Shown here one piece after another: positions 23,516-32,953 of a stretch of 64,000 nt of DNA. Position 1 is the first letter of the stretch, and each line of letters begins with the position of its first letter. The notes beneath the pieces are model-generated. The model searched no databases and was not told where the DNA came from. It saw nothing but the letters and a program-made list of their open reading frames with translations. The position numbers were made by a program, and so were the translations under genes. Source of the DNA: Brachybacterium sp036311905 (GTDB taxonomy: Bacteria; Actinomycetota; Actinomycetes; Actinomycetales; Dermabacteraceae); contig NZ_JAZDCH010000012.1 in NCBI RefSeq assembly GCF_036311905.1, forward strand, positions 1 through 64,000, given 5' to 3'.

Positions 23516-23689
23516 TCAGAGGCCGAACTTGTCCTTCGCGGCCTCCACGCCCTCGTCGACCTGACCGTCGACGTTGTCGGGAGTGCGCTCCTTGATCTGC
23601 TCGCCGGCAGCGTCGAGCGCCTGCTCGACCTGCTCCGGGTTCTCCTCGGCGAGACCCTTGGCCTTGTTCAGCGCGTCATCGAAACCCAT
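23516..23689 (-). CDS. MT0933/Rv0909-type small antitoxin-like protein
   Basis: 57 residues, acidic and helical: MGFDDALNKAKGLAEENP followed by EQVEQALDAAGEQIKER. The pattern (MGFxDxAK..., VEQxxDxAG, ending in AKDKFG) matches small actinobacterial proteins annotated as MT0933-type antitoxins. No toxin gene is adjacent, so an antitoxin role is doubtful, and a stress-protein role is possible. The ATG at 23689 has GAAAGGA 8 nt upstream. It is divergent from the DeoR-type regulator across 165 bp. Confidence 0.7.
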   Translation of the reverse strand: MGFDDALNKAKGLAEENPEQVEQALDAAGEQIKERTPDNVDGQVDEGVEAAKDKFGL

Positions 23690-23854
23690 GATGGACATCC
23701 TTTCGTTGAGCGGAAGCGCCCCGATTCGAGGCGACGCCGTCAACCTACGACGGCCCCGATCGTGACACAAACGAGACCCGGGAACTCGCCCTCTGAGTGA
23801 TCGAACGTGCGCAACGGGCGGCGATCCGGGCGGAGTCCGCGCAATACTGACTGC

Positions 23855-24670
23855 GTGACCATGCGCAGCGCACCCGTCGGCAAAGACCGCTCCGCCCGCT
23901 GGGACCATGTCCTGGCCCGGCTCTCGGAGCTCAAGCGGCTCAGCGTCGCCGAGGTGGCGAGCGAGCTCGGCATCAGCGAGTCCACCGTGCGCCGCGACTT
24001 CGTGGAGATGGAGCGGGCCCAGCTCGCCCGCCGCACCCACGGCGGGATCGTCGCCGTGGACGTCGCCTACTCCCTCGCCACCGGTCCCCGGGCGACCGAC
24101 ACCTCCGGCGGTGACCGGGAGCGGATCGCGGAGCGGGCCGCGAGCCTCGTCGAGGCGGGGCAGACGATCGGCTTCAACGGTGGCCGCACCACCACCTCGA
24201 CGGCGCGGCGCGTCGTCTCCCGGCCGGACATCGACTCCCGGGACGGCATGCCGGGCCTCACCGTCGTCTGCGCGGCGCTGAACATCGCGACCGAGGCGGT
24301 GCTGCGCCCGCACGTGCGCACCGTGGTCCTCGGCGGTGTCGCCGAGCCCTACTCCTTCGAGCTCACCGGTCCTCTCGCGACCGCCACCATGCGCGACCTG
24401 TGGCTGGACACCATGTTCGTCGGCACCATCGGACTGGACGTGCAGGCGGGGCTCACCTGCCACTCGGAGGCCGAGGCCGGTGTTACCCGGATCATGATCG
24501 GCCACTCCCGCCGCGTCGTGGGCCTCGCCACGGCCGACAAGATCGGTGAGCGCGCCCTCGCCGGGATCTGCCCCGTCTCCGTGCTGACCGACCTGGTCAT
24601 CGCCGGGGAGGTCACCGAGGAGCTGCGCGAGCATCTCACCGAGCACTCGGTGCGGCTCCACGAGGTCTGA
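23855..24670 (+). CDS. DeoR/GlpR family transcriptional regulator
   Basis: 271 residues from GTG 23855. The N-terminal helix-turn-helix (LSVAEVASELGISESTVRRD) is typical of DeoR regulators, and the C-terminal part (about 75-265) is the sugar-phosphate isomerase-like sensor domain (FNGGRTTTSTAR, HSEAEAGVTR). It would repress genes for uptake or catabolism of a sugar phosphate. No target operon is obvious next to it. The start is uncertain: GTG 23855 follows a weak AATACT box by 6 nt, and ATG 23861 is an alternative. Confidence 0.87.
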   Translation: MTMRSAPVGKDRSARWDHVLARLSELKRLSVAEVASELGISESTVRRDFVEMERAQLARRTHGGIVAVDVAYSLATGPRATDTSGGDRERIAERAASLVEAGQTIGFNGGRTTTSTARRVVSRPDIDSRDGMPGLTVVCAALNIATEAVLRPHVRTVVLGGVAEPYSFELTGPLATATMRDLWLDTMFVGTIGLDVQAGLTCHSEAEAGVTRIMIGHSRRVVGLATADKIGERALAGICPVSVLTDLVIAGEVTEELREHLTEHSVRLHEV

Positions 24671-24696
24671 GCCGCGTCCCGGTAACCTCGGGACCC

Positions 24697-27600
24697 ATGA
24701 TGTGGAACCTCCTGCGCGGCAAGAAGCGCCTCCCCGACCCGGCCGCGGAGGTCGAGCAGCGCCCCGACCCGGAGCCCGCCGAGCGGGACGGCGCCGCCCG
24801 GGAGCAGGAGCCGGCGTCCCGGCCCGCCCCGCAGTCCCCGGCCTATGAGCTGGTCGTCGCCCGCCACCTCGAGGAGGTCGGCGCCGGCATCGCCCCCGAG
24901 CAGGACGAGGAGGACCTGCTCCAGCAGCGGCGCGAGCACCGCCCGCTGAGCCGGGAGGATCGCGTCGCCGACGCCCTGGACCGCTGGACCCAGGAGATCA
25001 CCGGCGGCGGGACCGCCCCCTCCTTCCTCACCCAGATGCGGGCCGGGCCCACCGTCCTGGACCTCACCCACTCGCACCCCTCCGGCCTCGCCCAGCTCCT
25101 CGCCGGTCGCGGGCCGACGCGCCTGTCCTCCCTGGTGCGCGAGGTCGGCGCGCTCGCCGACGCCCGCGCCCACGCCCGCACGATCCGCGAGATCGCCGAG
25201 CGGCACGCGGAGGACGTGGGCCTGACCACCTGCCATCTCGGCATCGGCGAGGCGACCTGGCTGCCGGCCGACGGCTCGGCCCCGATCCATGCCCCCGTGC
25301 TGGTCCGCCCTCTCACGCTGCGCCTGCGCGGTAACGCCCGCGAGGACGTCGATCTCGAGGTCGACGCGACCGCGGACCTGAACCCCGTGCTGCTCCGCTC
25401 CCTGCGCGAGGCCGGGGTCGCGGTCGACGCCCGCGCGCTGCTCGCCACGACCGACGGCGCCCACGGTTTCGACCCGAACCCGGTCCTGGACGCCTTCCGC
25501 GCCCTCGGCCAGCCGCTGCCCGGTTTCCGCATCACCCACGCGCTCGTGGTCGGCAACCTCATGGACGCCGCCGGCTCCGTGGCCGAGGACCTCGCCGCGG
25601 ATCGCACCGACTGGGCCGCCTCACCGCTGGTCGCCGCGCTCTCCGGCGACCTCGAGGCGCGGTCCGTCGTGCGCGGCGACGCGGAGAGCGACGTGCCCGC
25701 GGTCGACGAGCAGGAGCTCGTCGCCGCCGTCGACCCCGACCACCTCGCCGTCCTCGAGCGGGTCCTCGCCGGCCAGGACCTCGCGGTCGCTTCCCCGCCC
25801 GGCGCGGCCTCCCTCGACCTGGTCGTCGACCTCGCCGAGGAGCTCAACGCGCGCGGCCGCAGCGTGCTGATCGTCTCCGAACGTCGCCGCAACCTGACCC
25901 GCCTGCTCGAGCTCGCCCAGTCCCGGGGCCTCGAGGAGCTGGTCTTCGACCTCTCCCCGGACCCGTCCCTGCAGCGCAACGCCTCCGCGGCCCTGCTGCG
26001 CAGCCTGCGCCAGGCCGGCTCCCACGGCCTCGGCCCCGAGGCGGAGGCCCCCGCCGAGCTCGCCGAGACCCGCGAGATCCTCGCCGGGCACGTCGAGGCG
26101 ATGCATCGCGTGCAGGAGCCGTGGCAGGCCTCCGCGCACGACGCGATCTCCGCCCTCGCCGCCCTCACCCGGCTGCGCCCCGCCCCCCGCACCGCGGTGC
26201 GGCTGCGCTCCGACGTCGCCGCGTCGATGGTCGGCGAGGAGCGGGAGCGGTTCACCACCCAGCTGCGCGAGGCCGCCGAGGTGGGCGTGCTCAGCACCGG
26301 GCCCGAGGAGACCGCCTGGTACGGGGCGCCGATCAGCTCCGACACCCAGGCGGAGCGGGCCCGCGAGCTGCTCGAGCAGTGGCGCGACGAGGTGCTGCCC
26401 CGGCTGCGCCGCGCGTGCGCCGCGTGCGGGGAGCAGCTGGGATTGCGCGAGCCGAGCACCCTCGAGCAGCTCCAGTCGCGCCTGGCCCTGCTGGACCGGG
26501 TGCGGGCCCTGCTGTCCGGCTTCCAGGCCGCCGTGTTCCGCGCACCGCTCGCCGATCTCGTCGCTGCGACCGCCGAGAAGTCCTGGCGGGTCGAGCACGG
26601 GGTGAGCATGGGCTTCGGCGTGCGCCGCCGCCTGCGCCGCGAGGCCGCGGCCCTGCAGCGCCCCGCCTCCGTGTCCCCGGACCTGCATCGCGACCTCGTC
26701 GAGGCGCGCGCCGTCGCCGATGCCTGGAGCCGTGACGCGCTGACCGGCAACGGCACCCCGGCCCTGCCCGCGGATCTCGACGCCGCCCATCGCGCCGCCC
26801 AGGACGCCCAGCGGGTGCTCGACGAGCTGGCCGTGCTCCTGGACGGCACGCCCGCGGGAGCGGACCTGCCGCGCGCCGACCTCGACGAGCTCGAGCGCCG
26901 CGCGGAGGCCCTGCACGCCGACCGCGGGGACCTCGAGTCGCTGCCGCGCCGCACCGAGCTGCTGCGCCGGCTGTCCTTCGACGGCCTCGGCGAGCTGGTC
27001 GAGGACCTCCGCGCCCGCCGCGTCCCAGCCGAGCAGGTCGGCGCCGAGCTGGAGCTCGCGTGGTGGCGCAGCGTCCTCGAGCTGATCGCCGGCGCCGAGC
27101 CCACCATCTCCCAGTACGACGGCACCTCGCTGTCGCAGGTCGCCGAGCGCTTCCGCCGCCTCGACGCCGCGTATCTGCGGGAGTCCGCCTCGCGCGTCCA
27201 CGCCGCCGCCGATGAGGCGCGGGTGGCGACGATGAAGGCCTACCCGGACACCTCCCGGGCCGCGATCGCGGAGCTCGCCCGCTCCTCGACCGTCTCCATC
27301 CGGGACCTCGCCGCGAAGTACGAGGACATCCTCTTCCAGGCGCGTCCCGCCTGGCTCGCCTCGCCGTATCTCGTGCCGCAGGTGATCCCGCGCGGCCGCC
27401 ACTTCGACGTGCTCATCGTCGCCGACGGCGGCCGGCTGCCGACCGCCGCTGCACTGCCCTCGATCGTCCGCGCCGAGCAGACCGTCGTGGTCGGCGACCC
27501 GCTCGAGTACGGCGAGGACTCCTCCTCGAGCCTGCTCGACGACATGCTGCGCATCGCCCCGCACGTCGAGCTGCGCCGCGATCCCCGGCCCGCCGCCGAC

Positions 27601-29286
27601 GGGCTGCGCGCCTTCGCCCAGCGCCGCGCCCTGAGCGGCGAGGTGGTCGCCGTGCCGCGGCCGATCGCCCCCGAGCCCGACCGGCTGGTGCTGGTGGAGA
27701 ACGGGCGCGGCCCGGTCACCGAGTCGATGGAGTACGTCGAGAGCACCGAGGCCGAGCTGCGCCGGGTCACCGATCTCGTCATCGAGCACGCCCGCACCCG
27801 TCCCGAGCGCTCCCTCGCCGTGCTCACCTTCACGGAGACCCATGCCCGCCGGCTCATGGAGCGGATCATGAACACCGTCTCGGTGATCCCGGCGCTGCGC
27901 GAGTACTTCGACCCGGGCGCCCGCGAGGTCTTCACGGTGCTGCCGGTCGCGCAGGCCACCTCGATCGTGCGCGACGACATCATCGTCTCCGTCGGCTTCG
28001 GCAAGACCCCGCACGGCCGTGTGCTGCACCGTTTCGGCCCGCTCTCGGAGCCCGGCGGCCGCAAGGCGCTCGCCACGGTGATCACCCGGGCCCGCGGCCG
28101 CACCACCGTCGTCTCCTCCCTCGACCTCGAGGACCTCGACCTCGGACGCCTGCGCAGTGACGGAGCGAGGGACCTCCGCGCCCTGCTCTGGGTGCTGCGC
28201 GGCGGGCCCGATGTGGAGGTGACCCCGCACGTCACCGCCCTGGCCGCCTCCGGTGAGGAGTCCGGCGCCGACGGGCAGGCGCGGGCCGACGGTCAGGCGC
28301 AGGCCACGGCGCTCTCGGCCGAGGACGACGACCTCGACGCCGCGATCGCCGCCGCCCTCGGGGAGGGGGCCGCCACGGCCGCCCCCGCAGGGGAGACCTC
28401 GCGCACGGCTGCGGGCGCGGGCAGCGGCCACGGTGCGGACCTGGCCGTCGCCGAGACGGAGCTCGACGACCCCGCGGCGGAGGCCGCAGTGCGCGGCTCC
28501 GATCCGATCGCGGACGCCGGTGCCACGACGGAACCCGGCGCCGCCACGGACCACGATCCGGCGCAGGCCCCGTCGGCCGGTGAGGGAGAGGACCCCGCGG
28601 AGTCGGCGTCGGCCGTCGAGGCGCCCGCTCCCGCGGAGCCCGCCGACGATGCGGAGCCCGCCGAGAAGCCCGCCGCCCCGAGGACCCTCGAGACCGACGC
28701 CCTGGTGCGGGATCTCGCCGACCGCCTGTGGCGTCTGGGTCTGCAGGTCGAGCGCGACTTCGGCCTCACCTCGGACCGGATCGAGCTGGCCCTCGGCCAT
28801 CCCGACATGCCCGGCCGACTGCTGCTCGCCGTCGACACCGACGGCGCCCGCTATGTCGCCACCGAGGGACAGCGCGAGCGCGACCGGCTCCGCGCCGAGC
28901 GCCTCGAGGCCGCCGGCTGGGCGACCGAGCGGGTCTGGTCCTGGGCGCTGTTCATCGACCCCGACGGCGAGGCGGAGCGGATCCGCCGGGCCGTCGAGCG
29001 GGCGCTGCGCCACGTCCAGGAGGAGGAGCACACGGGGTCCCCGCAGGGTGTCGGCACGATCCGCCACCGTCTGCCGCGACCGCAGATCCCCGCCGGTCAC
29101 CCGTTGTCCTTCTACTCGAGCGAGGACCTCGACGCGGTGGTCGAGTACATCTGCTCCGACGGCCGGGCCCGGCTCGAGGAGCACCTGGCCACCGAGGTGC
29201 GCAGCTTCCTCGGCTTCGAGCAGCGCTCGGTGCTGCTGGACGTCTCCGTCTCCAGCGCGATCCGCCGCTACCAGGAGCGGCAGTGA
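24697..29286 (+). CDS. Large Upf1-like helicase/nuclease-related protein with eroded motor motifs
   Basis: 1529 residues. Layout resembles the actinobacterial DUF4011/AAA helicase plus C-terminal MTES_1575-type nuclease proteins. The P-loop site (about residues 364-372) reads SPPGAASLD, without GK[ST]. The Walker B/motif II site (about 904-913) reads DVLIVADGGRL rather than DEAS. The GDPxQ motif is GDPLE. A disordered Ala/Glu/Asp-rich stretch (about 1180-1330) leads to a PD-(D/E)xK-like domain (about 1335-1440; RIELAL, AVDTDGARY, RERDRLRAERLEAAGW) whose catalytic acids are also altered. It may be an ATP-independent scaffold. TAACCT lies 8 nt before the ATG. Confidence concerns the gene; the function is unknown. 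Confidence 0.8.
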   Translation: MMWNLLRGKKRLPDPAAEVEQRPDPEPAERDGAAREQEPASRPAPQSPAYELVVARHLEEVGAGIAPEQDEEDLLQQRREHRPLSREDRVADALDRWTQEITGGGTAPSFLTQMRAGPTVLDLTHSHPSGLAQLLAGRGPTRLSSLVREVGALADARAHARTIREIAERHAEDVGLTTCHLGIGEATWLPADGSAPIHAPVLVRPLTLRLRGNAREDVDLEVDATADLNPVLLRSLREAGVAVDARALLATTDGAHGFDPNPVLDAFRALGQPLPGFRITHALVVGNLMDAAGSVAEDLAADRTDWAASPLVAALSGDLEARSVVRGDAESDVPAVDEQELVAAVDPDHLAVLERVLAGQDLAVASPPGAASLDLVVDLAEELNARGRSVLIVSERRRNLTRLLELAQSRGLEELVFDLSPDPSLQRNASAALLRSLRQAGSHGLGPEAEAPAELAETREILAGHVEAMHRVQEPWQASAHDAISALAALTRLRPAPRTAVRLRSDVAASMVGEERERFTTQLREAAEVGVLSTGPEETAWYGAPISSDTQAERARELLEQWRDEVLPRLRRACAACGEQLGLREPSTLEQLQSRLALLDRVRALLSGFQAAVFRAPLADLVAATAEKSWRVEHGVSMGFGVRRRLRREAAALQRPASVSPDLHRDLVEARAVADAWSRDALTGNGTPALPADLDAAHRAAQDAQRVLDELAVLLDGTPAGADLPRADLDELERRAEALHADRGDLESLPRRTELLRRLSFDGLGELVEDLRARRVPAEQVGAELELAWWRSVLELIAGAEPTISQYDGTSLSQVAERFRRLDAAYLRESASRVHAAADEARVATMKAYPDTSRAAIAELARSSTVSIRDLAAKYEDILFQARPAWLASPYLVPQVIPRGRHFDVLIVADGGRLPTAAALPSIVRAEQTVVVGDPLEYGEDSSSSLLDDMLRIAPHVELRRDPRPAADGLRAFAQRRALSGEVVAVPRPIAPEPDRLVLVENGRGPVTESMEYVESTEAELRRVTDLVIEHARTRPERSLAVLTFTETHARRLMERIMNTVSVIPALREYFDPGAREVFTVLPVAQATSIVRDDIIVSVGFGKTPHGRVLHRFGPLSEPGGRKALATVITRARGRTTVVSSLDLEDLDLGRLRSDGARDLRALLWVLRGGPDVEVTPHVTALAASGEESGADGQARADGQAQATALSAEDDDLDAAIAAALGEGAATAAPAGETSRTAAGAGSGHGADLAVAETELDDPAAEAAVRGSDPIADAGATTEPGAATDHDPAQAPSAGEGEDPAESASAVEAPAPAEPADDAEPAEKPAAPRTLETDALVRDLADRLWRLGLQVERDFGLTSDRIELALGHPDMPGRLLLAVDTDGARYVATEGQRERDRLRAERLEAAGWATERVWSWALFIDPDGEAERIRRAVERALRHVQEEEHTGSPQGVGTIRHRLPRPQIPAGHPLSFYSSEDLDAVVEYICSDGRARLEEHLATEVRSFLGFEQRSVLLDVSVSSAIRRYQERQ

Positions 29287-29495
29287 GCGGGAGGCGGGTC
29301 GTCATCTCCTCCGTGACCGGGAAGCCGATCGACTGGGAGGAGCAGAACGGACCCGCCCCCGCCGCCACGCGCGGCGAGGCACGGAAGATGCTGCCCGATC
29401 GCCTCGCCGAGGACGCCCCCGAACCCGGGGCCGACGAGTCCAACGACGCCCGTCTCGCGGGCGACGTGCCCCCGCACTGGGGCACCGGCGCCTGA
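29283..29495 (+). CDS. Small conserved-looking hypothetical protein
   Basis: 70 residues beginning at a GTG that overlaps the stop of the 1529-residue gene (GTGA, 29283-29286). It is hydrophilic, with a basic start (SGRRVVISSVTGKPIDWEEQ) and an acidic Pro-rich end. The coupled start and the same codon style as its neighbours support it as a gene. I do not recognise a family; co-translation suggests a role linked to the large protein. Confidence 0.6.
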   Translation: MSGRRVVISSVTGKPIDWEEQNGPAPAATRGEARKMLPDRLAEDAPEPGADESNDARLAGDVPPHWGTGA

Positions 29496-29608
29496 CCGTC
29501 CGCGGCGAGGCGCGGGTGGGCGCGCCCGCGAGGTCGACGCGCAGCCGGCGCGCTCTGCGGCCGGGACGCTCTGCAGCCGGGGAGTCCCGCGCCCGTACCC
29601 TGGACGGC

Positions 29609-30454
29609 ATGACCGACCACAGCACCCCTTCCTCCACGTCCGACCTCTCTGCGGTCCGCGTCGCCCTCATCGGGGCCGGCAACATGGGCGGACCCGTCGG
29701 CCGCACCCTGCTCGACGCCGGAGTGCGCCCCGAGCACCTGCTGGTCGTGAACTCGAGCGCCGCGAGCAGCGAGCGCGCCGCCGAGGAGCTGGGCGCGACC
29801 CCCGCCGTCTCGCGCTCCGAGGCCGTGCGCGGGGCCGACGTCGTCGTGCTCGGCGTGAAGCCCTATCAGATCCTCGACCTCGTCGCCGAGCTGCGCGAGG
29901 ACCTGCCGACGGGCGCGATCGTGCTCTCCCTCGCCGCGGGCGTGACCCTCGCGCAGATCGAGGAGGCACTCCCCGCCGGTGCCGCGGTGGTCCGCGCCAT
30001 GCCGAACACCCCGATCTCGGTGGGGGAGGGGGCCGTGGGCCTCATGCGCGGCTGCGCCGTCACCGACGCGCAGCACGAGCTGCTCCATGCCCTGTTCTCC
30101 CGCGCCGGCGTCGCGGTCGACATCACGGAGGGCCAGGTTCACGCCTTCATCGGCGCGGCCGGTTCGCTGTCCGCCTTCGTCTTCGCGATCATCGAGGCGA
30201 TGACCGACGAGGGCGTGCGCCTGGGCCTGAAGCGCGATCTCGCCGCCACCCTCGTGCAGCAGACGGTGCGCGGCGCCGCCACGATGCTGACGGAGAGCGG
30301 GATGCACCCGGCCGTCGCGAAGAACGGCGTCTCGAGCCCGGGCGGCACGACGGTGCAGGGCCTCGCCGCGCTCGAGCGGGAGGGCGTGCGTGCCGGGGTC
30401 GCGGCCGCGATGGCCGCCTCCGCCGAGGCCTCCCGGGCGATGACCGCCGGCTGA
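29609..30454 (+). CDS. proC: Pyrroline-5-carboxylate reductase
   Basis: 281 residues. It catalyses the last step of proline synthesis, NAD(P)H reduction of pyrroline-5-carboxylate. Rossmann motif LIGAGNMGG is at the N-terminus, VLGVKPYQILDL in the middle, and the family signature near the C-terminus reads VSSPGGTTVQGLAALE. MPNTPISVGEGAVGL is also typical. The ATG has TACCCT 7 nt upstream and no ribosome site, so a leaderless mRNA is likely. A long hairpin follows the gene. Confidence 0.95.
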   Translation: MTDHSTPSSTSDLSAVRVALIGAGNMGGPVGRTLLDAGVRPEHLLVVNSSAASSERAAEELGATPAVSRSEAVRGADVVVLGVKPYQILDLVAELREDLPTGAIVLSLAAGVTLAQIEEALPAGAAVVRAMPNTPISVGEGAVGLMRGCAVTDAQHELLHALFSRAGVAVDITEGQVHAFIGAAGSLSAFVFAIIEAMTDEGVRLGLKRDLAATLVQQTVRGAATMLTESGMHPAVAKNGVSSPGGTTVQGLAALEREGVRAGVAAAMAASAEASRAMTAG

Positions 30455-30499
30455 GTCCTGCGCGGCACCCCACACCCCACGCTCGCGTGGGTTACTGGC

Positions 30500-30549
30500 A
30501 CGTCATGTGCGGCTGCGTTCCCTCGGTGGAACACAGCCGCACATGACGT
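30500..30549. terminator. 50-nt near-perfect palindrome between convergent genes
   Basis: Arms 30500-30515 and 30534-30549 pair over 16 bp (ACGTCATGTGCGGCTG). After one mismatch, GTTCC/GGAAC adds 5 bp around a 6-nt loop. It lies between proC and trkA, which converge, and may terminate both. It is less GC-rich than the other terminators here and could instead be a dispersed palindromic repeat. The rest of 30455-30709 shows nothing else recognisable. Confidence 0.55.
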
Positions 30550-30709
30550 AGCGGTCACCGCACGGGTGTGGGGGCATGGGGTCCGCGGGCACGGTCTGGG
30601 CACGCCAGCGTGCACGAGAGCGGGCCCGGGGCCGGAGCCGGGACGGACCCGAGGGCAGGACCCCGGGGGCGCCTCCCGTCAGCGTCCACCGGGCCACGAC
30701 CCGTACCAC

Positions 30710-31375
30710 CTAGGGCCGGTTGGAGAACCTCTCGATGAGGTGGGTGTCGCCCGAGACGATGATGACGTCGTGCGCGGCGACCATGGTCTCCGGCACCGCG
30801 TAGGTGAAGTCCTTGCCCGGGGACTTCACGCCCACCACGGTGACGCCGTGCTTGGCGCGGATGTCGGACTCGGCGAGGGTCATCCCCTGCACCTCGCGCG
30901 GGGGCCGCATCTTGACGATCGCGAAGCCGTCGTCGAACTCGATGAAGTCCATGAGCCGACCGTTGACGAGGTGGGCGACGCGCTTGCCGGCGTCGGCCTC
31001 GGGGTAGACCACGTGGTGCGCGCCGATGCGCTGCAGGATCCGACCGTGCGCGGCGGAGATCGCCTTCGCCCAGATCACGGGCTTGCCGAGGTCCACCAGG
31101 TTCGCGGCGATCAGGACGCTCGCCTCGATGGAGGTGCCCACCCCCACCACGGCGAGGGAGAAGTCGCCGGCACCCACTTGGTCGAGCACCTCGGGCTGGG
31201 TGGCGTCGGCGCGGACCACGTGCGTCAGCTGGCCGGAGTACTTCTGGACCAGCTCCTCGTTCTCGTCGATGGCGAGGACCTGCGTGCCGAGCTTCTCGAG
31301 GGTCAGCGCGATCGCGGCCCCGAAGCGTCCGAGCCCGATCACCAGGACGCCCTCGTCGCGGGCGGTGCGTGCCAT
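30710..31375 (-). CDS. TrkA-type potassium uptake regulatory subunit
   Basis: 221 residues. RCK_N domain with the nucleotide-binding GLGRFG near residue 14 and VLAIDENEELV after it, then a TrkA_C domain (about 140-215). It is the cytoplasmic gating ring of the potassium channel/transporter encoded upstream. GGAGGAG precedes the ATG at 31375. TAGACT on the minus strand (31429-31434) in the 104-bp gap could be a separate promoter with a leader of about 50 nt. Confidence 0.93.
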   Translation of the reverse strand: MARTARDEGVLVIGLGRFGAAIALTLEKLGTQVLAIDENEELVQKYSGQLTHVVRADATQPEVLDQVGAGDFSLAVVGVGTSIEASVLIAANLVDLGKPVIWAKAISAAHGRILQRIGAHHVVYPEADAGKRVAHLVNGRLMDFIEFDDGFAIVKMRPPREVQGMTLAESDIRAKHGVTVVGVKSPGKDFTYAVPETMVAAHDVIIVSGDTHLIERFSNRP

Positions 31376-31479
31376 GTCTCCTCCTCGATGCGGTGCTCGG
31401 TCCGCAGCGGACGGGACCGGGCGGGCACAGTCTAGGCCCGCTGCGGCGAGCACTGATCGGGCTCCGCCGACGCTGCGCC

Positions 31480-32862
31480 TCAGCCGACGATCGGGCGCTC
31501 GAGCGGGAGCTGCAGCATGCGGGTGCGGTGGCGCAGGGCGAGCGCCGCGCCGAGGGTCATCGGCCCGAGGCGTCCCACGTACATGCAGGCGATGATCACG
31601 ACCTTGGCCTCGGTGGGCAGATGCGGGGTGATCCCCGTGGACAGGCCCACCGTGCCGAAGGCGGAGAGCGCCTCGAAGAGCGTCTGGTCGAGGGTGAAGG
31701 CCGTCATCCGCAGCAGCAGGAAGGTCGCGAGGAAGACCACCGCCGAGCTCATCACGAGCACGCCGATGGCCTGGCGGATGGTCTCCTGCGGGATGCGTCG
31801 GCCGAAGGCCTCGACGTCGGGGTTGCCGCGCACCTCCGCCCAGATCGACAGCACCAGCAGCGCGAAGGTGGTCACGCGGATGCCGCCCGCGGTCGATCCG
31901 GAGCCGCCGCCGATGAACATCAGCAGATCGGTGAGCAGGCGGGACTCGCCCGTCATCTGGCCCACGTCGATGTTCGCGAAACCGCCCGACCGAGGCATCA
32001 CCGCGGTGAAGCCCGAGGCGAGGATCTTGGTGCCGATGCCGTGCGGGCCGAGCGTCGCCGGGTTCGCCCACTCGAGCGCGAGGTAGGCCGCCCAGGCGAG
32101 CACGAACAGCGCCGCGGTGGTGGTCAAGGTGAGCTTCGCGTGCAGGCTCCAGCGCCGCGGGGTTCGCAGCTTCTTGACCACCACCAGGATCACGGGGAAG
32201 CCGAGCGACCCCACGAGCACGGCGAGGCCGATCGGGATGGAGAAGAAGGGGTCGCCGAGGTACTGGGAGGTGCCTGCCGCCTCCGGCACGAAGCCGGCGT
32301 TGTTGAAGGCGCTGATCGCGTAGAACAGGCCGAGGAACAGCGACTCGCCGACCCCGTGCTCGGTGACGATCATGTACGGGGTCAGGGCGAGGAAGGTCGC
32401 GACCTCGAAGCTCGTCGAGGTGATGAGGATGACCCGGAGCACGCCGCCGACCTCGGCGAGACGCTCGGCGCGGGTCTCCTGCGCGGTGATCATCCGCTGT
32501 GCGAGCCCCAGGCGGTGCAGCACCGAGAGGCTCAGCAGGGACGCGAGGGTCAGCAGGCCGAGGCCGCCGAGCTTCACCGCGACCATGATCACGACGAGGC
32601 CGAAGCGCGACCAGTGCACGCCCGTGTCCACGGTGGTCAGGCCGGTCACGCAGATGGCGGAGACCGCCGTGAACAGGGCGTCGACGAAGGGGGTGCGGGT
32701 GCCGTCGGCCGTCGCGGCGGGCAGCGACAGCAGCACCGTGAACACCGCGATCATCAGCGTGAAGACGCCGAGCGCGATGCGCGCCGGGGTCGCCTTGGTG
32801 AGGGCCTGCAGGTAGACGCGCCACTTCGGGGTGGGGGCACGGCGGGACCAGTGCTTGTCCAT
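31480..32862 (-). CDS. TrkH/Ktr-type potassium transporter membrane subunit
   Basis: 460 residues with the four pore-loop repeats of the Trk/Ktr/HKT family visible as glycine-containing filters: CVTGLTTVD, FNNAGFVP, PRSGGFAN and GTVGLSTG. It forms the potassium path and works with the RCK protein encoded downstream. The ATG at 32862 has AGGGAGGGG upstream. The gene is divergent from the AcuC-like gene across 91 bp. Confidence 0.94.
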   Translation of the reverse strand: MDKHWSRRAPTPKWRVYLQALTKATPARIALGVFTLMIAVFTVLLSLPAATADGTRTPFVDALFTAVSAICVTGLTTVDTGVHWSRFGLVVIMVAVKLGGLGLLTLASLLSLSVLHRLGLAQRMITAQETRAERLAEVGGVLRVILITSTSFEVATFLALTPYMIVTEHGVGESLFLGLFYAISAFNNAGFVPEAAGTSQYLGDPFFSIPIGLAVLVGSLGFPVILVVVKKLRTPRRWSLHAKLTLTTTAALFVLAWAAYLALEWANPATLGPHGIGTKILASGFTAVMPRSGGFANIDVGQMTGESRLLTDLLMFIGGGSGSTAGGIRVTTFALLVLSIWAEVRGNPDVEAFGRRIPQETIRQAIGVLVMSSAVVFLATFLLLRMTAFTLDQTLFEALSAFGTVGLSTGITPHLPTEAKVVIIACMYVGRLGPMTLGAALALRHRTRMLQLPLERPIVG

Positions 32863-32953
32863 CGTTCCCCTCCCTGCCCCGGCTCATCGTGTCCCCGGTC
32901 CTGTCCCCGGCTCGCGTCCGCGGCAGTCTACGACCCCGGCTACCCTTCGGGGC

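Noticed and set aside
23516..23689. Toxin-antitoxin locus
   Set aside because: Only an antitoxin-like protein is present; neither neighbour resembles a toxin.
28728..29282. Longer version of the 70-residue protein
   Set aside because: The extension is an out-of-frame shadow of the 1529-residue gene; the GTGA junction at 29283 is the natural start.
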